A DNA stretch of 64,000 nt from CAZIVP01 sp964542915 (GTDB lineage: Bacteria; Calditrichota; Calditrichia; Calditrichales; Calditrichaceae): assembly GCA_964542915.1 (NCBI GenBank), contig CAZIVP010000001.1, forward strand, positions 620,001 to 684,000, written 5' to 3'. A program made the translations under genes and the position numbers. Position 1 is the first letter of the stretch. Every line of letters begins with the position of its first letter. This document shows, one piece after another, positions 1 through 6,684 of this stretch. The notes below the pieces were generated by a model. That model was not told the origin of the DNA. It was given only the letters and a program-made list of their open reading frames with translations, and searched no databases.

Positions 1-248
1 TCTGTATGGTCTTTAAAAGACAATACGGTATTTGGTATTTTATGGGTATTTGGTATTTTACATATTTGCTCCCATAACAAAATATTAGACATGGCATTTT
101 CTTCGTAGTCAATAGGTGGTTCAATTCTATACAAGTGGAATCGTACTACTTTAAAGTTTTCAATATAAACGACTACATCATTACTATTAAGCCTAAAATC
201 ATCCGGCGGATGTTCAAACATCCCCCAATATTCGTATTTCCTGCCCAT
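1..248 (-). CDS. Hypothetical protein, cut by the left edge
   Basis: An ATG at 248 (minus strand), with AAGGA about 11 bases upstream, opens a frame that stays free of stops for 82 codons to the window edge. The predicted protein begins MGRKYEYWGMFEHPPDDF and is rich in aromatic and acidic residues; I do not recognise a family. The last visible part contains a tandem duplication (about positions 20-60), read as the repeated peptide KIPNTHKIPNT. It lies downstream of the integrase on the same strand and shares its AT-rich composition, so it probably belongs to the same integrated element. Partial, function unknown. Confidence 0.45.
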   Translation of the reverse strand, partial: MGRKYEYWGMFEHPPDDFRLNSNDVVVYIENFKVVRFHLYRIEPPIDYEENAMSNILLWEQICKIPNTHKIPNTVLSFKDHT

Positions 249-326
249 CTTGTTTAAATTCCTTGTGTTGCCCACAAAGTCTTGTTTTTAGGTCGATTGC
301 TTGCCCGGCGGTCGGCCTTTTTTATT

Positions 327-1472
327 TCATAGCTCCGGCAACGAATCCACCGCTTGATCTTTTTGTTCATCTAAAAGCTTTGCGTAAAGCTCGGTAACTT
401 TGATGGTTCGGTGTCCTAATAATTTTTGAACGGAATACAAACTCACGCCTGCACTAATCAAATTTGTTGCGAATGAATGCCTTGCAGTATGCCAGGTAAG
501 ATTTATATCCAGTCCCGCGTCCTTAGCCCATTCCTTTAAAGCATTTCCAGTGTTGCTATCGTGGCCGAGTTTAAAAACGTATTCGGAATCGTGTGTTAGT
601 TGTTTTTGTCGCTCTAAAGTTTGGGTTGCGGTTTTGTGAAGCTTTATCCTGTTAATGTCTTGCGTTTTCTTTTGCCGGAAATATAAATAACCATCATTAA
701 TATCATTCCAGGTTAGTCTTTTTAGGTCGGATATTCTTAAACCGCAATAACAAGCAAATAAAAAAGCATTTTTGGCATTTTCATTTTTGCAAGGGGTATT
801 CTTTAGTCGTTTAATTTGACTTGAGTTTAAAAATTCCCGTTTTACTTCACGTTTAGAAATATGAAAGGATGTCGCCGGATTCTGAGTTATTATTTTATCC
901 CGTATCGCCCGGTTTAGTGCTGCTTTTAGTTTTGCAAAATACACGTGCGATGTATTTTCATTTAAATTTTTGAGTAGATAATCTTTAAACCCTTCGCAAA
1001 ATTTTTCATCTATGTACTTAAAAGGCACGGGTCGTTCTTTTGTGTAAATGCGCAAATGTTTAAGCGAATGCCGCCAACTCTTATCCGGCCTTTGCCGGTT
1101 TAATGCCAAACGCTCAAAATATTTAACAAAGTCAATCTTTAGTCCATCATTATGTAACCTAAAATTATGTTCATTTTCAAAAAGCTTATCCTGTTTTTTA
1201 TCCCGGATTAAAATTGCTTTTCTTATTAATTCCCGATCAGTTTTAACATCCCTTACGTAAATTTTTAAAAACTGGTATTCCTTCACTCCATCCTGCCTTA
1301 AATCCAAATAAAGGCTATATGAGCCGCTGGAAAGCTTTTTTGCCCTTAGTTTAATTTGATCATTAATTGAATTTGCATCATTAATGATTTCAGGGATGGT
1401 TTTAATGGTTTTTTGGGATTGGTTTTTATCTGGCAAGGATTCATTGAGTTTTAAAATATTTTCGTTGCTCAT
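327..1472 (-). CDS. int: Tyrosine-type site-specific integrase
   Basis: Tyrosine recombinase of 381 aa, the size of phage and integrative-element integrases. The N-terminal part (about 40-110) looks like an arm-binding domain. Residues about 115-200 form the SAM-like core-binding domain, and the catalytic domain runs from about 212 to the end. The active-site set is visible: R246 (in CGLRISDL), H328 and R331 (in TWHTARHSF), H354 (in LLGHRTIKV) and nucleophile Y363 (in TELYAKLL). The gene is AT-rich relative to everything right of 1.7 kb. It sits next to a truncated tRNA 3' end at 1634-1658, the usual arrangement for an element that inserts into a tRNA gene. It is therefore most likely the integrase of the element whose right end is seen here, not the host XerC/D. 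Confidence 0.93.
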   Translation of the reverse strand: MSNENILKLNESLPDKNQSQKTIKTIPEIINDANSINDQIKLRAKKLSSGSYSLYLDLRQDGVKEYQFLKIYVRDVKTDRELIRKAILIRDKKQDKLFENEHNFRLHNDGLKIDFVKYFERLALNRQRPDKSWRHSLKHLRIYTKERPVPFKYIDEKFCEGFKDYLLKNLNENTSHVYFAKLKAALNRAIRDKIITQNPATSFHISKREVKREFLNSSQIKRLKNTPCKNENAKNAFLFACYCGLRISDLKRLTWNDINDGYLYFRQKKTQDINRIKLHKTATQTLERQKQLTHDSEYVFKLGHDSNTGNALKEWAKDAGLDINLTWHTARHSFATNLISAGVSLYSVQKLLGHRTIKVTELYAKLLDEQKDQAVDSLPEL

Positions 1473-1478
1473 TTTACA

Positions 1479-1619
1479 TTGCCCTTATGTTAGACTCGAA
1501 TTGTTACTAAGGTACGAAATGAGTAACACAGAAGCAACAAAATAGGGCAAAAAAGGGCAATAAGTAACAAACAACCAAAAAGAAGGGTTGTTGTTTATAT
1601 TGATTTTATTAGAGTTACT
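1479..1619. repeat. Short repeats beside the integrase, possible arm-type sites
   Basis: Between the integrase start and the tRNA fragment two short words recur. AGGGCAA appears at 1544-1550 and 1554-1560, and its complement (TTGCCCT) at 1479-1485. AGTAAC appears at 1522-1527 and 1563-1568, and its complement GTTACT at 1503-1508 and 1614-1619. A small hairpin (AACAACC/GGTTGTT) lies at about 1571-1593. Such clusters next to an integrase and a crossover site commonly bind the integrase N-terminal domain or an excisionase. That role is inference; the repeats themselves are plain in the sequence. Confidence 0.35.
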
Positions 1620-1633
1620 TGTCAAATGGGAAT

Positions 1634-1658
1634 ACAGGTTCGAGTCCTGCCGCCGGAG
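1634..1658 (+). pseudogene. tRNA 3' fragment, probable attR of integrated element
   Basis: The bases ACAGG-TTCGAGT-CCTGC form a T-arm (four of five pairs), followed by a seven-base acceptor strand CGCCGGA and a G discriminator. No anticodon arm, D-arm or matching 5' TCCGGCG precedes it; the upstream sequence is AT-rich element DNA. An implied U1-A72 pair and G73 are features of bacterial tRNA-Asn and tRNA-Gln, so one of these may be the target. The CCA tail is not encoded (CGA follows). With the integrase just to the left, the simplest reading is attR: the element lies to the left and rebuilds the intact tRNA at its far end, outside the window. Confidence 0.6.
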
Positions 1659-1665
1659 CGAGATG

Positions 1666-1704
1666 AAGCCTTCAAAGCGAGAAAACTTTGGAGGCTTTTT
1701 TATT
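1666..1704 (+). terminator. Rho-independent terminator after the tRNA remnant
   Basis: A 12-bp stem with one G-U pair (1666-1677 with 1686-1697), an eight-base loop and a run of T form a textbook terminator. It lies eight bases after the tRNA remnant and presumably ended the original tRNA transcript, which supports calling the DNA from here rightwards chromosomal. Confidence 0.8.
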
Positions 1705-1770
1705 TGGGAGCATTGTGATGGTCTATGATCTTTATATTTTCAAACATTAGATCGCTACTATATTGGCAAC

Positions 1771-1828
1771 TTCACAGATGCCGGCCGACGTTAAGTCGGA
1801 GGAATGGCTTCCGCCTATGTGCTGTGAA
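1771..1828. other. Three-arm inverted-repeat element, possible structured RNA
   Basis: An outer perfect 7-bp inverted repeat (TTCACAG 1771-1777 with CTGTGAA 1822-1828) encloses two further hairpins: CCGAC/GTCGG (1785-1789 with 1795-1799, loop GTTAA) and GGAA/TTCC (1801-1804 with 1809-1812). The 58-base unit is clearly GC-richer than the surrounding intergenic DNA. This nested design suits a small structured RNA, a leader element or the end of a small mobile repeat. It does not fit any riboswitch consensus I can recall, nor integron attC ends. The strand is unknown. Confidence 0.35.
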
Positions 1829-2007
1829 ACTTTTATAGAAACCTTACCCAATGTTTATTATGTATTTTTTGCGTAACTATGAATAAAATACATATCCGCC
1901 TACCAGTGACGATGAATTAAAAGTGCGTTCGTTTTAAACGTTCAAAGTGCATATAAACAGAAGCTTATGAATTAAACCGGAATATGTATTTTAATTGTAT
2001 AAAAGAA

Positions 2008-2023
2008 TGGCATAAATATTGTC
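2008..2023 (+). promoter_or_regulatory. Possible sigma-54-type promoter
   Basis: TGGCAT, five bases, then TTGTC closely resembles the -24/-12 pattern TGGCAC-N5-TTGCW, with the conserved GG and most of the -12 element kept. It would start transcription about 100 bases before the lipoprotein gene at 2133. The window shows no sigma-54 activator next to it, so this is a weak call. Confidence 0.25.
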
Positions 2024-2132
2024 CGATTATTAACTGCAAACAATGGCAAGGATGAACCAGGGAAGGTATTCATCAATTTATTGTTTGGGTTTAAAACGAA
2101 TCCGTATCATTAAAATCATAGGAGGTTTAATC

Positions 2133-2987
2133 ATGAAGCAACACACATGGAAGTTAGTCGTTCCATTCATTTTTTTAATCGCATCTTCACTTTTAATTAC
2201 GAATTGTGAAAAGTCAGTCAACGATTCCAGTAGCGCGAACGATGTGGGATACTTAACGGTCAAAATAACCGATGCGCCCTTTCCCATTGAAAATGTGTCT
2301 GAAGCGAACGTAACGATCAGTAAAATAGAGGTTCGGAAGGTAAGTGATGGTGAAGGGAATCCCTTTATCACGGTTACGGAGGATGATTACACTTATAATT
2401 TAAAAACGCTTATGAATGGATTAACGGCCGATCTTCCGGAAATCGAAATACCTGTTGGTCGTTACGATTTGGTACGGTTGTATGTGGCGGATGCCAGCGT
2501 AAAGCTCACAAATGGTGAGGTATTTGATTTAACCGTGCCGAGCGGCGCCCAAACCGGCATAAAGGTTTTTATAAGACCGGAAATAGTTGTAGAAGGTGGA
2601 CTGAGCTCAGAATTGCTCATCGATTTTGATCTGAGCAAATCGTTCGTGGTTCAGGGTAATCCGATTACGCCGGCAGGAATTGTAGGATTTATATTTAAAC
2701 CGGTAATAAGGGCCACCAATCTTTCCAATGCAGGCAGGATTGTAGGTATGGTTTCGGATACGACGGATACAGCGGTTGCACAGGCAGAAGTATGGGTTCA
2801 GCAAGACACTGTCGTTGCAACTACATTTAGTGAAGACGATGGAATGTTTGCTTTTCCGGGCATTCCATCAGGCACCTATGAGGTGTATGCAACCAAAGCT
2901 GGTTTTGATACTGCCAGCGTTCAGGATGTTGAGGTGGTTTCCGGTAATAGAAGCGACGTTAAGTTGGAACTAACGCCTGCTGAATAA
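2133..2987 (+). CDS. DUF4382 / carboxypeptidase-regulatory-like lipoprotein
   Basis: The start at 2133 is chosen because AGGAGG lies seven bases upstream and a signal peptide begins there; the frame is open further upstream (from 2043) but that stretch has no such signals. The 284-aa product has an N-terminal hydrophobic segment ending in a lipobox-like ITNC (Cys25; Asn before Cys is unusual). A DUF4382-like domain (about 42-185) begins with a VKITDAPFP-type motif. A carboxypeptidase regulatory-like beta-sandwich follows (about 200-280, with GMFAFPGIPSGTYEV). Such proteins are usually anchored in the envelope and may bind ligands or partner proteins; no catalytic residues are seen. It is monocistronic with its own terminator. 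Confidence 0.8.
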   Translation: MKQHTWKLVVPFIFLIASSLLITNCEKSVNDSSSANDVGYLTVKITDAPFPIENVSEANVTISKIEVRKVSDGEGNPFITVTEDDYTYNLKTLMNGLTADLPEIEIPVGRYDLVRLYVADASVKLTNGEVFDLTVPSGAQTGIKVFIRPEIVVEGGLSSELLIDFDLSKSFVVQGNPITPAGIVGFIFKPVIRATNLSNAGRIVGMVSDTTDTAVAQAEVWVQQDTVVATTFSEDDGMFAFPGIPSGTYEVYATKAGFDTASVQDVEVVSGNRSDVKLELTPAE

Positions 2988-3018
2988 AAAATTTCTCTCT
3001 ATAATGAGCGACTCTTAT

Positions 3019-3049
3019 GGGGCATTTAATAAAATGCCCCTCTTTTTTT
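3019..3049 (+). terminator. Terminator of the DUF4382 lipoprotein gene
   Basis: GGGGCATTT (3019-3027) pairs with AAATGCCCC (3032-3040) in a perfect 9-bp stem followed by TCTTTTTTT. It stands between the lipoprotein gene and the oppositely oriented amrS-like gene. The minus-strand side lacks a T run, so it serves mainly the plus-strand gene. Confidence 0.85.
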
Positions 3050-3055
3050 GATTTA

Positions 3056-4087
3056 CTATATACCTTTTCCGGGGATTTTCACGCCACAATTGTTACAATG
3101 TCCGTTTTTAATCCGATTCGTATAAACACTGTGCCAGTCTCTCTGGATTAATGCTTCGCCGCAATTCGGACAGTATGTTGTCTGGCCATCACGGTCATGA
3201 ACATTGCCCACATAACAATACTTGATGCCCATTTCCATTGCTATTTTGCGTGCTTTACGCAGTGTGGCCGGCGGCGTTGGCGGCGTGTCCATCATCTTAA
3301 AATCAGGGTGAAATGCGGTAAAGTGCACGGGCGTTTCGTCGTCCAAATTATTAAGAATCCACTCCGACATTTGTTTAATTTCCTTATCACTGTCGTTTTG
3401 ATCGGGTATTAGTAATGTCGTGATTTCAGTCCATACATCGGTTTCATGCTTCAGCCAGACAAGCGTATCCAGTACATCGTCAAGATTGGAATAGGTTAAT
3501 TTACGATAAAATCGTTGCGAAAAAGCCTTTAAATCGACATTTGCGGCGTCCACATATTGATAAACGTCTTCACGCGCTTTTTTACCCATATAGCCATTCG
3601 TAACCATTACCGAATGGATACCCTCCTCACGGGCGATGCGTGCGATGTCAATTACATATTCGGCAAAAATAGTGGGGTCGTTGTAAGTATAGGCGATCGA
3701 AGGCGTCTTATGTTTTTTTGCCAGTGCGACTACATCCTCTGGCGAAGCGAAAAGCGCATGTTGGTCGTCGAGACGGGCTTTGCTCATGGACCAGTTCTGG
3801 CAAAAACGGCAACCGAGATTACATCCTGCGGTACCGAAACTTAATACGCCGCTTCCCGGATAAAAATGGTTGAGAGGCTTCTTTTCAATGGGGTCAATGG
3901 CAAAGCCCGTGGGTTTGCCGTATCCCACCGTGTAGAGGGTTCCGCCCAAATTTTGCCGGATAAAACAAAAGCCGGACTGGCCTTCACCGATATGGCAATA
4001 GCGCGGACATAGGGTACACAGTATTTTACCTTTTTTGTCCGTTTCCCACCATTTCGCTTCATGTAACGGAGTTGTATCCATAACGCT
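3056..4087 (-). CDS. amrS: AmmeMemoRadiSam radical SAM enzyme AmrS
   Basis: Radical SAM protein of the PflA-like AmrS family. From the chosen start (MSVMDTTPLH) the 4Fe-4S/SAM motif is C89-xxx-C93-xx-C96 (GCNLGCRFCQNW). It is preceded by an N-terminal Cys cluster (CTLCPRYCHIG) and followed by a C-terminal zinc-ribbon-like CPNC...CNNC. An upstream in-frame ATG at 4126 would add 13 residues, but AGGA stands only before the 4087 start. AmrS homologues usually neighbour Memo and AMMECR1 proteins, and the biochemical role of the trio is not settled. Neither partner is in this window, so the gene stands alone here. Family assignment is firm, exact function is not. Confidence 0.88.
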   Translation of the reverse strand, partial: SVMDTTPLHEAKWWETDKKGKILCTLCPRYCHIGEGQSGFCFIRQNLGGTLYTVGYGKPTGFAIDPIEKKPLNHFYPGSGVLSFGTAGCNLGCRFCQNWSMSKARLDDQHALFASPEDVVALAKKHKTPSIAYTYNDPTIFAEYVIDIARIAREEGIHSVMVTNGYMGKKAREDVYQYVDAANVDLKAFSQRFYRKLTYSNLDDVLDTLVWLKHETDVWTEITTLLIPDQNDSDKEIKQMSEWILNNLDDETPVHFTAFHPDFKMMDTPPTPPATLRKARKIAMEMGIKYCYVGNVHDRDGQTTYCPNCGEALIQRDWHSVYTNRIKNGHCNNCGVKIPGKGI

Positions 4088-4258
4088 CATATTACAAAAT
4101 TTTCCTTGCTTTTTAAAGACTTGCATGCCGTATACGTTTTATAGTTAAACGATGTTTCCCGGTTGTTCCTATTCCGAAGCTTAGAAAATTTATGATCATT
4201 TTGTTCTAAAAAACTTATTTTAACAATCAATTGGCCGATTGCTTATAACAGGTTGAGC

Positions 4259-4507
4259 ATGAATGGGACGTTTAGATTCATAAGAGAAATAAAGACCATG
4301 GAAGAACAAAATAAACACAAGGATGTGGTTTATGAAGAAATGCTGGAATACCTGCGGCAGCATTTAAATATTCTCAATACCACCATATTTTTATTGAAAG
4401 AAAATATGAATAGCGTGGATGTACAAACGCTGTCCTATTTTGACCGAATTAATAATGAAATCGAGAAAATCAGAAAAGTTATCATCGAGCCTCTAAATGA
4501 ATCTTAA
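4259..4507 (+). CDS. Small DHp-like helical protein, no phospho-accepting His
   Basis: A short protein of 82 aa from ATG 4259 (AGG six bases upstream) or 69 aa from ATG 4298. From about residue 26 it is predicted helical. The stretch EYLRQHLNIL aligns by eye with the H-box of histidine kinases (HELRTPLNAI), with Glu where the phospho-accepting His should be. A second helix (FDRINNEIEKIRKVI) resembles DHp helix 2. There is no ATPase domain. It lies 63 bases before a receiver-kinase gene on the same strand. I infer a dimerisation partner or modulator of that kinase; it may equally be an unrelated coiled-coil protein. Confidence 0.5.
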   Translation: MNGTFRFIREIKTMEEQNKHKDVVYEEMLEYLRQHLNILNTTIFLLKENMNSVDVQTLSYFDRINNEIEKIRKVIIEPLNES

Positions 4508-4570
4508 AATCTTTACATTATTCCGATCTTGCCGATAATTAATTTTGTGTACGGTTAAAAGGAACACAAA

Positions 4571-5770
4571 ATGATTGAAGATAAACAAATACATATTTTA
4601 CTTATAGAGGATGAGCCCGAAGTGCGTATGAGTTATGAAGACATGTTTTCGTTTCTCGGGCATTCGGTGTCATCTGCGGAAAACGGGCAGCTCGGTTTGC
4701 AAAAAATTCAACAGAAACAGTATGATATCGTAATTACGGATTTGAATATGCCCGTAATGGACGGATTGGAGACTCTGCGTCGTATAAAGAAATATGACAA
4801 GAATATCGAGGTTATTGTCATTACAGGCTTCGCAACCATTGAGAATGCCATTAAAGCGATGAAACAAGGCGCCTTTGATTACATCACCAAGCCCGTTTCG
4901 ATTGATCATGTTAAAATTATTCTCAATAAATGCGTACAAAAGATTCGGGATAAACGAGAAAATGAACAACTTAAAGATTTAAATCGGGAATTGAAAACCC
5001 TCAATGAGCTTAAGGATAAATTTATCTCTATTACCAATCACGAAATACGCACGCCTTTATCGGTCATAAAAGGTTATCTGGAACTCCTGGATATGGAGCT
5101 TGACGCCCGGGATGGAGAGGAGATCGAGGAATACATAAATATTATAAACAATACCTTGGATGAAACGTTAGAGACAATCGAAAGCATGTCGGAGCTCTCA
5201 AATTTCGGGCAGAATTCGTTTAAGGACAATACGACGTTGCTCAATGTTAACGAGTTCTTAAATGAAATTTTTCAGGAAAATCGTCTCCTGTTCAGTAAGC
5301 GGGAAATCGAATTAAATCTGGAAATGGATCATGAACCATTATATGTCTCCGTGAGTCCGAAACGTATGCGACAAGCCATACGGGAGCTCTTACAAAATGC
5401 TTTAAAATTTACACCTGAGGGCGGTAAGGTGACAGTCTCCTGTAAAAACATAGATTTGAAAGACAAGATTTTTATCAGTATTGAAGATACAGGGATCGGC
5501 ATACCCTCTGACAAGCTCGAGTTAATATTCGAACCCTTTTATGAAGTTCAGAATATTATGAATCATTCAAGCTCTAAAACAGCTTTCATGGGCGGAGGCA
5601 TGGGAGTTGGTTTATCGTTGGCCAAGGAAATTATTGAGTCTTCGGGAGGAGAAATACACGTTGAAAGCGAAGAGAAAAAAGGTAGCGTCTTCACAATCGT
5701 TCTTACCAAGGTTTCCGAATCGGAATTGGCCGAAAAATCAGTCAACCATAAGTCCGAAAGCAGGACTTAA
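4571..5770 (+). CDS. Hybrid protein: N-terminal receiver plus histidine kinase
   Basis: Soluble 399-aa signalling protein. Residues 1-120 are a CheY-like receiver with phospho-acceptor D57 (VITDLNMPVMDG) and switch K107. Residues about 121-150 are a coiled linker. The DHp H-box follows with H157 (TNHEIRTPLSVIKGY), then a HATPase_c domain with the N-box (N276), G1 (DTGIGIP) and G2 (GGGMGVGLSLA). The receiver-first order means the kinase is probably controlled by phosphorylation of its own N-terminus, acting midway in a phosphorelay. There is no transmembrane segment. GGAACAC precedes the ATG. It converges on the PfkB-family gene, the two reading frames overlapping by four bases at their stops. 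Confidence 0.92.
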   Translation: MIEDKQIHILLIEDEPEVRMSYEDMFSFLGHSVSSAENGQLGLQKIQQKQYDIVITDLNMPVMDGLETLRRIKKYDKNIEVIVITGFATIENAIKAMKQGAFDYITKPVSIDHVKIILNKCVQKIRDKRENEQLKDLNRELKTLNELKDKFISITNHEIRTPLSVIKGYLELLDMELDARDGEEIEEYINIINNTLDETLETIESMSELSNFGQNSFKDNTTLLNVNEFLNEIFQENRLLFSKREIELNLEMDHEPLYVSVSPKRMRQAIRELLQNALKFTPEGGKVTVSCKNIDLKDKIFISIEDTGIGIPSDKLELIFEPFYEVQNIMNHSSSKTAFMGGGMGVGLSLAKEIIESSGGEIHVESEEKKGSVFTIVLTKVSESELAEKSVNHKSESRT

Positions 5771-6666
5771 AATCGCGTCAAATTTTTGAATTGTGCGTAA
5801 CGATCATCTATCTCTTCTTTTTTGAGTGAAATAAGCTTGTTAAAACTAAAGTCTTCTACATTGAACGATGCCAGCGTGCTGCCGTAAATGATCGCCTTTC
5901 GTATCACGTGATTGTCAATAGTATCGTTGTTCGCCAGATAGCCCAGAAAGCCGCCGGCAAATGTATCCCCGGCGCCGGTTGGATCGACTACGTGCTCAAG
6001 AGGATAGGCCGGCGCGAAAAAAGCGTCCTGCTCATTGAGTAACAACGCTCCGTGTTCGCCCTTTTTAACGATGATGGTGTGTGGACCCATGTTCAAAATT
6101 GATTTAGCAGCGGTAATGATATTGCCTTCATTGGTGAGTTCGCGTATTTCTTCATCGTTGAGAATTAAGACGTCGGTTTGATTGATTACCGCTTGCAGAG
6201 CCTCTCTTTTTCCGCTTATCCAGAAGTTCATCGTGTCGAGGACGACCAGACGGGGGGGGTCAATCTGTTCCAGAACTTCAAGCTGTAAGTCCGGATCGAT
6301 GTTTGCTAAAAAAATATAATCGGATTTTTTATAATGATCCGGGATAGTAGGCTCAAAATCTTTAAACACATTCAAATAGGTGTAAAGCGTTTCACGCTGA
6401 TTCAGATCGTGATGGTAACGTCCGCCCCATCGGAATGTTTCGCCGCTGGCAATATAAAGACCGTCGAAATTAACATTTCGCTTTTTCAGAAATGATATTT
6501 TAGAGGCATCGAAATCCGAACCGACCACCCCAACCACATTAATGGAATGGAAGAAACTGGCGGCCGCGCTGAAATACAGGGCCGAACCGCCTAACGAATT
6601 TTCGCGGCGGCCGTAAGGCGTTTCAACAGTGTCATAGGCAATTGAACCAACCACAAGTATACTCAT
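5767..6666 (-). CDS. PfkB-family sugar/nucleoside kinase
   Basis: Ribokinase-superfamily kinase of 299 aa. It has the N-terminal glycine-rich sugar-binding motif (SLGGSALYFSAAA, about 24-36) and the signature DPTGAGDTFAGGF (228-240), where D234 is the expected catalytic base. It phosphorylates a sugar or nucleoside hydroxyl using ATP; the substrate cannot be read from the sequence. It is the last gene of the minus-strand unit LytR_C protein-rsfS-argS-pfkB, starting 18 bases after argS ends. No promoter lies between them, so it is likely co-transcribed. Confidence 0.88.
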   Translation of the reverse strand: MSILVVGSIAYDTVETPYGRRENSLGGSALYFSAAASFFHSINVVGVVGSDFDASKISFLKKRNVNFDGLYIASGETFRWGGRYHHDLNQRETLYTYLNVFKDFEPTIPDHYKKSDYIFLANIDPDLQLEVLEQIDPPRLVVLDTMNFWISGKREALQAVINQTDVLILNDEEIRELTNEGNIITAAKSILNMGPHTIIVKKGEHGALLLNEQDAFFAPAYPLEHVVDPTGAGDTFAGGFLGYLANNDTIDNHVIRKAIIYGSTLASFNVEDFSFNKLISLKKEEIDDRYAQFKNLTRF

Positions 6667-6684
6667 ATGTGAACTCCCTGAAGA

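Noticed and set aside
1771..1828. Integron attC site
   Set aside because: The ends lack RYYYAAC/GTTRRRY core sites, and no integron integrase or cassette array is nearby.
2043..2132. Upstream extension of the DUF4382 lipoprotein
   Set aside because: AGGAGG and the signal peptide both point to the start at 2133; the extension would bury the signal peptide.
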